A stretch of DNA of 20,680 nucleotides from Treponema sp. UBA1226. Its GTDB lineage: Bacteria > Spirochaetota > Spirochaetia > Treponematales > Treponemataceae. The stretch covers positions 28,839 through 49,518 of the forward strand of contig DBWY01000006.1 in assembly GCA_002309195.1 (NCBI GenBank), given 5' to 3'. Numbering within the stretch: the stretch's first letter is position 1; each line of letters begins with the position of its first letter. Shown piece after piece: positions 7,271 through 15,459 of this stretch. The translations under genes and the position numbers were made by a program. The notes under the pieces are model-generated. The model searched no databases and had not been told where the DNA came from. It saw nothing but the letters and a program-made list of their open reading frames with translations.

Positions 7271-8212
7271 ATGAGACTGACAAAAAAAATTACAGCTGCA
7301 ATTTTTCTCATTTTGATGCACGGCGCACTGTGTTTTTGTCAGGAAAATTTTGACGTATATTTTTATGGAGTTATCGCACCGTTTACGCAGGATAACCAGG
7401 TAAACATTACACAGGATCTTTTTGCAGCCCAGCTCAGATCAATTCCTGAAATTAAATTTGTTGACGTAAGAAACGGCGGCTTAAGAGAAAATTTCAATTC
7501 ACTTACAGATTCGCAGATTTCGGGATTAACAAAAGAAAGTATTTTTGATTTGATTCCATCCAGCAGTGATTTTAAAAACAATCCGCAGATAGTAATTTTA
7601 TTTTCAAAAATTGATAAACTCGAAGACGAAACTTATCTGTGCACTTACTATCTTAAAAACCTTAAGAACAATAAGATTACTGTTACAGAAAAAAGTTTTG
7701 ATACATACTACAACATTCTTTCTGACGCACGCGTGACGATTTCGAAAGTGCTTTCTGAAAACCTCGATAAAGAACTTTCATCAGGACAGGGACAGCAGGC
7801 TGCAAGAAAACCACGCGAACCGATAAACGAAGTTGCAATGACAGTCGAAGGTGTAAGCGGAACGTGGTCAGGAGAAAAAGGAATTACAAAAATCATCCTC
7901 ATGAGAAGCGGTCGTGGATTCGTAATTTTTGAAAACGGTGCTTCGATGAACATCACTGTTGAAGTAGAAAAAACAGAAAACGACAGAAAGATTTTAAAGA
8001 TAAAACAAAACGGAAACTTTAATGCATCATTCTATCCTGACATTCCGCGTCAGAAGGTTCTTGCTTTTGCAGATAAAGCAATGCCTATTGAATGGTCTTT
8101 CTTTTTAACAGGAACTTCAACTTTAACAGGATTCAGAAATTCGCTTACTGTAGACGACAAAGGAAATGTCGGTGAAAACAGAACTCATGTAAGCTGGACA
8201 AAAATCAATTAA
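7271..8212 (+). CDS. Exported protein of unknown function, two-part architecture
   Basis: 313 residues, not recognised. It has a signal peptide: Lys-rich start, hydrophobic stretch at residues 7-22, then LCFCQEN. The Cys at 21 and 23 could serve as a loose spirochaetal lipobox, but cleavage by signal peptidase I is as likely. Residues about 28-165 are a mixed alpha/beta region (for example NPQIVILFSKID) that resembles periplasmic domains which form short strands and helices. A Gln/Pro/Arg-rich linker (172-186) follows. Residues about 196-313 are a beta-rich domain with GTWSGEKGI, GRGFVIFENGASM, NASFYPDIPR and PIEWSFFLTG segments. GGAG lies about 14 bases before the ATG. An 11-codon frame (7235-7270) ends immediately before it. 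The 3' end overlaps the convergent tsaC by 8 bases. Confidence 0.85.
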   Translation: MRLTKKITAAIFLILMHGALCFCQENFDVYFYGVIAPFTQDNQVNITQDLFAAQLRSIPEIKFVDVRNGGLRENFNSLTDSQISGLTKESIFDLIPSSSDFKNNPQIVILFSKIDKLEDETYLCTYYLKNLKNNKITVTEKSFDTYYNILSDARVTISKVLSENLDKELSSGQGQQAARKPREPINEVAMTVEGVSGTWSGEKGITKIILMRSGRGFVIFENGASMNITVEVEKTENDRKILKIKQNGNFNASFYPDIPRQKVLAFADKAMPIEWSFFLTGTSTLTGFRNSLTVDDKGNVGENRTHVSWTKIN

Positions 8213-8768
8213 TCTTTATTTTCCCCTGACGAAGAATTTTTACAGAACCGTTTTCTATACTTACAATCGTAGAAGCAACTCCACCCTTTTTATCTCCGTC
8301 ATCAATGATTACATCAACTTCATCTGAAAATTCATTTTCGATTTCATCGATTGATTCTAAAATCGGATGACCGCTTCTGTTTGCACTCGTAGAATAAATC
8401 GGCTTTCCAGTTTCTTTTAAAATATAATTTAACCATTCGTCATCAGGGCAACGATAAGCTGTCGTAACATCAGAGTTTTTATTTTTAACGATTATTGTGA
8501 GTGGACCTGGCCAGAGATTTAAAATATTTTCCGGGATTACATCATCTGTATATTTTTTTATGTCAGAAGGTTCTGCAATAAGCTGGATAAAAGGTTTTGT
8601 TTCTTCGCGCCCTTTTATTTTTCGTATTTTAGCATCTGTGTTATTCTGTTCACCAACGATTCCAGAAAAACCATAAACTGTATCTGTAGGAATTATGATT
8701 ATGTTTCCGGCTTTAAGGCTCTGAACACAGATATCTGCAGAACGCAAATCAGATTTGAGGTACTTCAT
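8205..8768 (-). CDS. tsaC: Threonylcarbamoyl-AMP synthase (TsaC/Sua5/YrdC family)
   Basis: 187 residues. It makes threonylcarbamoyl-AMP from threonine, bicarbonate and ATP, the first step of the t6A37 tRNA modification. YrdC-domain motifs are in order: IIIIPTDTVYG (23-33), KIRKIKGREETKPF (47-60), WPGPLTIIV (86-94) and YSTSANRSG (125-133). The length fits the single-domain TsaC type; there is no room for the extra Sua5 domain. The ATG at 8768 overlaps the end of the upstream FtsB-like gene by 20 bases, and AGGAAT lies about 10 bases before it, inside that gene. The 3' end overlaps the convergent gene by 8 bases. Confidence 0.93.
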   Translation of the reverse strand: MKYLKSDLRSADICVQSLKAGNIIIIPTDTVYGFSGIVGEQNNTDAKIRKIKGREETKPFIQLIAEPSDIKKYTDDVIPENILNLWPGPLTIIVKNKNSDVTTAYRCPDDEWLNYILKETGKPIYSTSANRSGHPILESIDEIENEFSDEVDVIIDDGDKKGGVASTIVSIENGSVKILRQGKIKIN

Positions 8769-9246
8769 ATACAGGAATTCCTGTTACTGTTTCGAACTGT
8801 CTTTTCTTGAATGAAATATTTCCGTATGAAATATCATATAAAAGCATGAGTATAAAAAGAAGAACGCCTACTGTAATTCCGCAGGCTTTACAAATCCACT
8901 CAGGAACGTAAAGAACTTCCCTGCTTTTTAATACAGTTCCGGTATCATACATTCTGTTCTGAACCGTTCCGAGTCCCTTAACCTTTACGATTTTTTCACC
9001 CTCTTTTACGTAGCCGAGTTTTCTTGCATAGGCAGCAATTACATCTTCGTCATTCTGGATGGCTGTTTTTTCGAGGATCAGCTGTTCATTTATATTCTGG
9101 ATATTCTGTGTATTTGCACTGATAAGTCTTTTCTGCTCTAAAAGCTGGCTTGATGCCCAGATTCCGTTTCTGCCGCAGGTTATACAAATAAGTACATATA
9201 CAAGTGTACCGGTAAATACTGTTAATAAATACTTCAAGCTTTTCAT
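8749..9246 (-). CDS. FtsB/DivIC-like septum protein with an extra C-terminal membrane segment
   Basis: 165 residues. The N-terminal half matches the septum formation initiator (FtsB/DivIC) layout: membrane segment at about 5-24, coiled coil at about 30-68 (LLEQKRLI... ILEKTAIQND), then the family-type IAAYARKLGYVKEGEKIVKV. In this family the protein links divisome partners in the inner membrane. Unusually, it continues through a Cys-containing second membrane segment at about 118-138 and a short tail, so both ends would be cytoplasmic. FtsB is normally about 100 residues with one segment. There is no Shine-Dalgarno sequence before the ATG. tsaC overlaps its 3' end. Family assignment is fairly secure; the role of the extension is unknown. 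Confidence 0.78.
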   Translation of the reverse strand: MKSLKYLLTVFTGTLVYVLICITCGRNGIWASSQLLEQKRLISANTQNIQNINEQLILEKTAIQNDEDVIAAYARKLGYVKEGEKIVKVKGLGTVQNRMYDTGTVLKSREVLYVPEWICKACGITVGVLLFILMLLYDISYGNISFKKRQFETVTGIPVYEVPQI

Positions 9247-9255
9247 TATGAATAA

Positions 9256-9284
9256 ATTATCGGATTTTTTTTTATTTTCTTAAA
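9256..9284 (-). promoter_or_regulatory. Promoter of the FtsB-like gene, near-leaderless
   Basis: On the minus strand, GATAAT (9261-9256) lies 9 bases before the ATG at 9246, with a weak -35 (TTTAAG, 9284-9279) 17 bases upstream. The same stretch also reads TCCGATAA (9264-9257), one base from the sigma28 -10 consensus GCCGATAA, with TAAG 14 bases upstream. Either sigma factor would give a leader of only a few bases. Confidence 0.4.
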
Positions 9285-9294
9285 TGAAAATATA

Positions 9295-9303
9295 TGATAG
9301 AAT
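9295..9303 (+). promoter_or_regulatory. Possible extended -10 promoter of the acidic-protein operon
   Basis: TGATAGAAT (9295-9303) is an extended -10 (TGnTAGAAT). No good -35 box is present. Transcription near 9310 would give a leader of about 84 bases before the ATG at 9394. The stretch between them shows nothing else I can name. Confidence 0.35.
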
Positions 9304-9393
9304 ATAAGAAATAAGTAAAAAATTTCTGTGCAGATTCTACGGTTTTATGCCGATAATCTTATAAGAGAATTTTTTACACAAGGGGAAAGATAT

Positions 9394-11517
9394 ATGAGCA
9401 ATTCAAACGATACAAATGAACTCGATAACTACGGCGTTTGGGTCAAAAAAACACCAAAGGATATACCTCTCGATGACTCTGAGCTTGCAGGCGATTTTTC
9501 TTTGGATACGGACTTACCCGACATTGATTCCCTTAACGATGACAGTATAGAAACTACATCAGATGCACCACTTGAAGTTTCATCTGATGATTTTGATATT
9601 TCTGTAGACGGAATAACAGAAGAAACTCTGGATGATCCGTTTGCCGGTGTTGACTTTGGAGAAGCTCAGAGTACGCAGGATGCTGTTACAGAAGAACCTG
9701 CTGTTGAAGAATCAGCAGAAACGACAGAAACTTCGGAAGATGATTTTAGTCTTGATGATCTTTCCCTTGATGACATTGATACTTCAATCGACATTCCAGA
9801 AGAAAGCTCTGTAGAAGATACAGTTATTGAAGAACCTGCTGTTGAAGAAACAGTTTCTGAACCTGCAGTAGAAACAACAGAAGAAGCTGTAAGTTCTGAT
9901 ACAACAGAAGAAATAAGTCTTGATGACATAGAAGATGGTGAGGTTGACCTTGACAGTTTCTTAGGCGATGACAGTTCTTCTGGTTCATCAGATGTTGACG
10001 TTTCTTCTGAATTTGGACTTGATTCATCTGATGACGGAAACATCGACATTGATGATTTCCTTGGAGACAGTTCAGCATCTACTGCAAAGAAAGAGGAAGA
10101 AATCGTAGAAGAAGATCCTCTTGATATAAATCTTTCTTTTGATGAAAGTGCAAACTCTTTTGAAGTAGAAGATGCAGCTGCAGAACCAGTTGCAGCAGAA
10201 ACTTCTGAAAGCCCTGAAGAAAGAACAACAGGTGAAGACCTTAATACAGAATCAATTGACCTTTCTGATTTTGGAATCGGTGATGAAGAAACAGAAGTAA
10301 AAGGTCCGGAAGATGCAATTGACGAACCAAAGACAGATGTTGTTGATTATGATATGAAAGTTGCTGCAGACAATGATGACGACACATCCGTTTCTTTAAG
10401 TGATGTAATTTCTGGAAACGTTGAATCTGATAATACAAACGAAACGGTTACAGAAGAAACTACAGAAGATTTGAATACTTCAATCGAAAATGCAGATACA
10501 CAGATTTCAGAAAAAGGTGCAGAAATCTTACAGCAGATTGTTGGTGAACTTGCATCGCTTAAAGATGAAATCAAGAATCTCAAAGATGACTTTGCACAGA
10601 TTAAATCTCACGAATCAGATTTAGGTATTCAGGAACCAAAAGAAGAAGAAAACACAGGATTCTTCTCTGACGGTGAAGAAGATGATACCATTGCCCTTTC
10701 TGGTGATGAACTTAACAACATCCTTAATAATGCAGAATTTACTGATGAAACTTCAGAAGCTCCTGCAGATGAACTTCCTGAAGAAGAAATTGTAAGGTCT
10801 TCTAACGGACAGTTTGAATCAACAATTGACAACAGTGCTTTCGAAGACAGCTCGATTTTTGATGATTCAGCTGCTGATTCAGAAGATGATCTTTCTCTTA
10901 CAGAAAACAGTCCTGAGATAAGTGAAGATCTTCCTGATGAAATTGAGATTCCAAAACTTGATGATGAACCTACTGTAGAAACTGTTTCTGCCGAAGAAAC
11001 TGTCAATGATCCAATTGATGAAATCTTTAAAGATGATTCAGTTGACAGCACTTTAACATCAGAAAAGATTGATTATATTTCTGAAGATTCTAACAGCACG
11101 GTTTCTGTTGATGATGAATTAGGAGACCTTGACTTACCTTCTCCAGAATTAGACGAAAACTTCGAAGTTGAATCTGAAGCAGAACCGGAAGTTGAAGATT
11201 CACTTGAAGAACCTCTTACAGAAGAAACTGCAATTGACGAACCTGTAATGGACGAAATTGCAGAAGAAACCATAGAAGAAGAACCTGCATTTGAAACTGC
11301 CGCAGTAGAACCTACAATTGTAGAAGAACCTGCAGCTGATGTTCAGGTTACTTCTAACGAAGAAATCCCTGGAGACTTAAAATCAGAAATCAAATCTGTT
11401 CTTTCTTACATGGATCAGCTTCTCGAAAACCTTCCTGAAGATAAGATTTCTGAGTTTGCACAGTCTGAACACTTTGTAACATACAAAAAACTTTTCCAGG
11501 AACTTGGACTTTCGTAA
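9394..11517 (+). CDS. Large acidic, repetitive protein of unknown function (possible scaffold)
   Basis: 707 residues from the ATG at 9394, chosen because AGGGGAAAG lies just upstream. A GTG at 9328 would add 22 unlikely residues. The protein is overwhelmingly Asp/Glu/Ser/Thr with very few Lys or Arg, has no signal peptide or membrane segment, and is probably cytosolic and mostly disordered. Visible landmarks: N-terminal box LDNYGVWVKKTPKD (10-23); recurrent short motifs of the type (V/I)D(L/I)D(S/D)FLGD (184-192, 217-225) and SLDDI/SLDDL (119-128, 175-179); several EEPAVEE copies; a coiled coil at about 373-405; a DDTIALSGDELNNIL box (430-444); and a folded-looking C-terminus at about 656-707 (helices VLSYMDQLLENL and TYKKLFQELGL). 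The ordered boxes separated by acidic linker suggest a multivalent hub (inference). It is translationally coupled to the next gene (TAATG). Confidence 0.88.
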   Translation: MSNSNDTNELDNYGVWVKKTPKDIPLDDSELAGDFSLDTDLPDIDSLNDDSIETTSDAPLEVSSDDFDISVDGITEETLDDPFAGVDFGEAQSTQDAVTEEPAVEESAETTETSEDDFSLDDLSLDDIDTSIDIPEESSVEDTVIEEPAVEETVSEPAVETTEEAVSSDTTEEISLDDIEDGEVDLDSFLGDDSSSGSSDVDVSSEFGLDSSDDGNIDIDDFLGDSSASTAKKEEEIVEEDPLDINLSFDESANSFEVEDAAAEPVAAETSESPEERTTGEDLNTESIDLSDFGIGDEETEVKGPEDAIDEPKTDVVDYDMKVAADNDDDTSVSLSDVISGNVESDNTNETVTEETTEDLNTSIENADTQISEKGAEILQQIVGELASLKDEIKNLKDDFAQIKSHESDLGIQEPKEEENTGFFSDGEEDDTIALSGDELNNILNNAEFTDETSEAPADELPEEEIVRSSNGQFESTIDNSAFEDSSIFDDSAADSEDDLSLTENSPEISEDLPDEIEIPKLDDEPTVETVSAEETVNDPIDEIFKDDSVDSTLTSEKIDYISEDSNSTVSVDDELGDLDLPSPELDENFEVESEAEPEVEDSLEEPLTEETAIDEPVMDEIAEETIEEEPAFETAAVEPTIVEEPAADVQVTSNEEIPGDLKSEIKSVLSYMDQLLENLPEDKISEFAQSEHFVTYKKLFQELGLS

Positions 11518-12407
11518 TGGGGTTACTTTCTCATATTTCAAAATCTAGTGCCAGAAAAAAAGAAACAGTTGTTTCAAAAAAATCCGGCACTGGATTACTT
11601 GCAAGAGCACAGAAATCAGTCGCAGATTCTTACTCAACTTTCCAGCAGTGGGCAAAATCCTATGGTTTTGAACACTGCGGTGTTTTTACGCTTGTTCACG
11701 GAATGTATGTAATTTCTCATGCATACGGAATTGACTCACAGACAATTGCAAATTCTGTTTCATCCAAAGACTTCTGGAGCGGAACTCTGGACAGCAAAGA
11801 AACTGTTTTTAATTACTCAAAAGATGACCAGGATTTCTATGACTTTCTGCAGTTTTTTTCATTTGATATAAAGAACGAAATATGCCATATAAGTTTTGTT
11901 AAATTTAATCAGGGTGGCGAACAGGCCATCCTTATGATATTTAACATGGACAGTTCAAACAAAATAAACATAAGCCTTTCTGATACGGCAAAATTAAACC
12001 TTTCTGAACGGGCAAAAAATCTTTCTCTTTCTAAAAAAGATACGGATGTTTCAAAAAATGCAGAGTTCCAGATGTTTACGCTTTCACTTTCTGAATCTGT
12101 AGAAAGTTCGATAAAAAGTGTTCAGCTTCCTGAAAGAAGTATATACAATTGTGTTCTTGAATGCATCTACGATGAAATTACAGACCTCATGTCTGATGCG
12201 TTTCCTTTACCGGATATAGTTGCTTTTGCAGAACCGGCTTCGGTAAAAATAGTCCTTACAAATAAATCAAGCATTGATGAACTGCTTTTGCAGTCACACA
12301 TAAACCTGCTTTTGACAGACCTGCTCTGTAAGCCGTCTGTTTTTCCGCTTTTGACGACTGCGGGTAAAACAAGAAACTTTGAACAGGCAATAGATTTCTT
12401 AAATTGA
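11517..12407 (+). CDS. Conserved-looking cytosolic protein of unknown function
   Basis: 296 residues, not recognised. The ATG overlaps the previous stop by one base (TAATG). The N-terminus is basic and holds two similar segments, GLLSHISKS (2-10) and GLLARAQKS (26-34). Next comes a mixed alpha/beta domain at about 38-150 (QQWAKSYGFEHCGVF, then GMYVISHAYGID, then ILMIFNMD) whose strand pattern is vaguely like a GAF or similar sensory fold. The rest (about 150-296) is strands and amphipathic helices. There is no signal peptide or membrane segment. Its position between an acidic hub-like protein and two Maf proteins suggests a shared pathway. The basic N-terminus could contact the acidic partner (inference). 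Confidence 0.8.
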   Translation: MGLLSHISKSSARKKETVVSKKSGTGLLARAQKSVADSYSTFQQWAKSYGFEHCGVFTLVHGMYVISHAYGIDSQTIANSVSSKDFWSGTLDSKETVFNYSKDDQDFYDFLQFFSFDIKNEICHISFVKFNQGGEQAILMIFNMDSSNKINISLSDTAKLNLSERAKNLSLSKKDTDVSKNAEFQMFTLSLSESVESSIKSVQLPERSIYNCVLECIYDEITDLMSDAFPLPDIVAFAEPASVKIVLTNKSSIDELLLQSHINLLLTDLLCKPSVFPLLTTAGKTRNFEQAIDFLN

Positions 12408-12437
12408 TTTTTTTAATTCTGGAGGGGAAATTAAAAA

Positions 12438-13910
12438 ATGCAGTTGGAATATGTAAAGGCAAAAAATGAAAGTCTCACCTGCACTTTCAACGGCATTTTT
12501 CTGCACTCAAGTTATAATCCAGAATCAGAAAGCGAACGTTTCGTGCAGTCTTTAAAAATTGATTTTATTCCGTCAAACATCATAGTAATTGAACCTGCAC
12601 TCTCCTACTGCTTAAAAAATCTAAAAGAACGTTTCCCGAATTCTAATATTTTTGCAATACGCTTTATAAAGAATATAAAAAACGCAGAACCTGATTACAC
12701 TTTTAAAAAAGAATTTTATTTTGAAAATGAATCAGGTTTAAAAACAGAGCTCTTTAATTACTTTGGAGAAGGAGGCCTTTTAAATACTTTCTTTGTATCA
12801 TGGCCCGGAAGCACCAAAGTATTTTCTGAACAGAATGAAAAAACATGGGCTGTGATAAAAGAACTTCTCAAAGACTGCCAGAGCATTCTTGCAACAAGAC
12901 AGTTTTTTGCAGGACGCTGGATTAAAAACCAGATTAAGTTTTTCCTTAATCTTTCTAACACGATACAGTTGAATAAAATCGATATTCCGGTATTAATCTG
13001 TGCATCAGGTCCTGGATTAAAAAACTGCATACCAGAAATAAAAAAAATGCAGGACAGTTTTTTTATCATCGCCTGCTCAAGTGCTATAAAGCCTCTTCTT
13101 TACAACAGGATAAAACCTGATTTATGTATTTCGACAGACGGAGGCTTCTGGGCAAAAAAGCATCTCTACTGTCTTTTAGATCATAACATCCCACTTGCTG
13201 TTACACCCGAAGCAGCTGTTCCCGAAAAACTCTTTTTAAAAGATATCGTTCCGCTGTCATACGATGACGATTTTACGAAAAATATTTTTGAAAAAGAAAA
13301 TATCATGTACACAAAAGCAAAGCAGAACGGCACGATAAGCGGAACAGCTGTGGAACTGGCACTTTCTATTACAGATAAAAAAATATACGCTGCAGGCCTT
13401 GACCTTGAAGCAGGAATTGGTTTTTCGCATACACAACCAAACTCACTTGAACTTAACTCATGCATAAAAGACAATAAATTAAAGAACATTGATACCCGTA
13501 CTTTTTCTCAAGGACTTGAGTCGCGCTCGCTTGAGATGTACAGAGCATGGTTTACAGAAAAGTCAGAAGAATTTTCTAAAAGAGTATCGAGGGTTTACAA
13601 TTTAAAACCATACAGACATAAACTGGGCTTTATAGAAGATATCGATATAAAGACTATATCTTCTCAAAAAAATCAGAAGAAAAATTATTTTACTCAAAAA
13701 AAATGCAGTACTGTAAACAAAAAACAAGTTCTTGAGATTTATTCAGCATTGCTAAAAAATGAAAACTTTATAAAAAATTATTTTCCTGCAGACTGCATTT
13801 CGATTGCGCGATGTACGGACGAAGAAAGAAAAAAAGAGTTTAAAGCCCAGCTTGAAAAGAAAATCGAAAAAATAAAATCATTCATTAAAAGACAGGAAGA
13901 AGGCTTATGA
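12438..13910 (+). CDS. Maf/DUF115 motility accessory factor (first of tandem pair)
   Basis: 490 residues. It matches the DUF115 / Maf (motility associated factor, maf_flag10) family, whose studied members add nonulosonic-acid-type sugars to flagellins. Databases sometimes label it 6-hydroxymethylpterin pyrophosphokinase MptE-like. Motifs: N-terminal LHSSYNPESESERFV (22-36), a nucleotide-binding-like ICASGPGL (187-194), IIACSSAIKPLL (210-221), and the acidic catalytic-type STDGG (232-236). The C-terminal part is Lys-rich and helical. The ribosome site GGAGGGG precedes the ATG. The stop overlaps the next gene's start by 4 bases (ATGA). The sugar donor is not known from sequence. It is divergent from the next gene but shares its layout. 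Confidence 0.85.
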   Translation: MQLEYVKAKNESLTCTFNGIFLHSSYNPESESERFVQSLKIDFIPSNIIVIEPALSYCLKNLKERFPNSNIFAIRFIKNIKNAEPDYTFKKEFYFENESGLKTELFNYFGEGGLLNTFFVSWPGSTKVFSEQNEKTWAVIKELLKDCQSILATRQFFAGRWIKNQIKFFLNLSNTIQLNKIDIPVLICASGPGLKNCIPEIKKMQDSFFIIACSSAIKPLLYNRIKPDLCISTDGGFWAKKHLYCLLDHNIPLAVTPEAAVPEKLFLKDIVPLSYDDDFTKNIFEKENIMYTKAKQNGTISGTAVELALSITDKKIYAAGLDLEAGIGFSHTQPNSLELNSCIKDNKLKNIDTRTFSQGLESRSLEMYRAWFTEKSEEFSKRVSRVYNLKPYRHKLGFIEDIDIKTISSQKNQKKNYFTQKKCSTVNKKQVLEIYSALLKNENFIKNYFPADCISIARCTDEERKKEFKAQLEKKIEKIKSFIKRQEEGL

Positions 13911-15454
13911 TTTACAGTGAATTAGTAAAATCAAAAGATGACCTCGATATTCCTGTTTTCTTAAACGGAAGGACAATGCACTCGAAATACGATCCTTTAA
14001 AAGAGGCTTCGAGTTTCGGCAATGAATTAAATCAAGATTCCAAATTTACAGTTATAGTCGGTCTTGGCGGCGGATACCATATTGACCATTTTGCAGATAA
14101 ATATCCTGATAATTTTATCGTAGCAGTTGAAAACTCTGATGAAGATATTGCATTTTTATCAAAAATTGAATGTGTTAAAAAAATATCTGCTTATGAAAAT
14201 GTAAAAATTATCGCAGCAAAAGATATTTTTGAAACTATCCTTAAAAATTACCTGCCGCAGTTTTACGGCGGGATAAATATTCTTTTTAACCGCGCGTGGC
14301 ATGATGCAAATCCAGAAGCTTCTAAAAAGATAACTGATGACATTAACGCTGCATTAAAAATGTGTTCAAGAGATTATTCGGTTCAATGTCATTTTGGTCT
14401 TATATGGCAGAAAAATATTTTAAAAAACCTCAAAGTTCTTTCTGAACTGCGCGGTAAAAAGATTTTTATAGACGCGCGTAAAACTGCGGCTGTAATTGCT
14501 GCAGGACCGTCTCTTGATAAGACAATAGATGTTTTAAAGAAAAACCGCGATTCTTATTACATAATCGCAACTGACACCGCTTACAGTGTAATTGAGTCAA
14601 ACGGGATGACCTGCGATGCAGTTGTTTCGATTGACGGACAGAATATAAGCCACAAACATTTTATCGGACGTAACAACAGCGAAACAGTTTTTGTTTTTGA
14701 TCTGCAGGCAAACGGCAGTGCAGTAAATTATGTAAAAAGTTTTACAGATAACATTATCTTTACAAAATCAGGTCATCCCTTCTGTGAATATGCTTCATTA
14801 AATGGAGTTACAGAAGGAAAATTCTTAAGCCTCGAAAGCGGTGCCGGAACAGTAACGATTGCGGCTGCCGATTTTGCCTTAAAATGCGGTTTTTCAAAAA
14901 TCGAAGTTTTCGGAGCTGATTTTTCATATCTTTTTAATAAACCGTATGCAAAAGGAACTTATCTTGATTGTCTTTATCGCATGAAAGAAGATAAAAAAAC
15001 GAATGCAGAAAAGAAATTTACAGACCTTATATACAGGACTCCTGTAAGAAAAATCAGATCGGAATTGATGCAGATTAAAAATGATGTTCTTGATTCATAC
15101 AGGGAAACATTTATTGAATGGATAAAAAATCACGGCTTAAAATTTGATTACACGAATCTGGTTTATTCAATATGCAGCGAAAATAAAAAAAATGACTGCC
15201 CTTTTACATTTGAAAACCCGGCCTTTGATTATGAAAAATTCTTGAGGGTACTTGGAGTAAATTCAGCAGAAATAATCGAAAAACTTTCTGGACAAGAAAG
15301 CAAAACCGTGACAGCCGCTCAAATTGCCTTAAATCCAGATAATCTTACGGTTGCACTTTTACCCCTGACCGCATATCTCAGGGCAAATGATAAAAAACTG
15401 ACCTTCATCAGTGGCATAAAACTTGCATTGAGCAAAATTCTGGAGTATACTTAA
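13907..15454 (+). CDS. Maf/DUF115 motility accessory factor (second of tandem pair)
   Basis: 515 residues, a paralogue of the preceding gene. Motifs: NGRTMHSKYDPLKEAS (20-35), a Gly-rich VGLGGGYHI (51-59), the core VIAAGPSL (196-203), IIATDTAYSVI (219-229) and SIDGQ (241-245), then ESGAGTVTIAAADFAL and IEVFGADFSY in the second half of the DUF115 core. It fits the canonical Maf layout better than its neighbour does, with an intact AGPSL and SIDG. Proposed role: O-linked glycosylation of flagellin in the cytoplasm before export, by family analogy. A purine-rich site (AGGAAGAAGG) precedes the ATG inside the upstream gene. Confidence 0.88.
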   Translation: MIYSELVKSKDDLDIPVFLNGRTMHSKYDPLKEASSFGNELNQDSKFTVIVGLGGGYHIDHFADKYPDNFIVAVENSDEDIAFLSKIECVKKISAYENVKIIAAKDIFETILKNYLPQFYGGINILFNRAWHDANPEASKKITDDINAALKMCSRDYSVQCHFGLIWQKNILKNLKVLSELRGKKIFIDARKTAAVIAAGPSLDKTIDVLKKNRDSYYIIATDTAYSVIESNGMTCDAVVSIDGQNISHKHFIGRNNSETVFVFDLQANGSAVNYVKSFTDNIIFTKSGHPFCEYASLNGVTEGKFLSLESGAGTVTIAAADFALKCGFSKIEVFGADFSYLFNKPYAKGTYLDCLYRMKEDKKTNAEKKFTDLIYRTPVRKIRSELMQIKNDVLDSYRETFIEWIKNHGLKFDYTNLVYSICSENKKNDCPFTFENPAFDYEKFLRVLGVNSAEIIEKLSGQESKTVTAAQIALNPDNLTVALLPLTAYLRANDKKLTFISGIKLALSKILEYT

Positions 15455-15459
15455 ATAAT

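Noticed and set aside
9328..9393. GTG-initiated 22-residue extension of the acidic protein.
   Set aside because: The composition is unlike the rest of the protein, and the ATG at 9394 has a good AGGGGAAAG ribosome site.
9666..11273. Several long Ser-rich minus-strand frames opposite the acidic gene (for example 9666-10049 and 10629-11051).
   Set aside because: They are the complement of Asp/Glu/Ser/Thr codons (GAA, GAT, TCT read backwards), have no ribosome site or folded-protein character, and vanish where the acidic composition ends.
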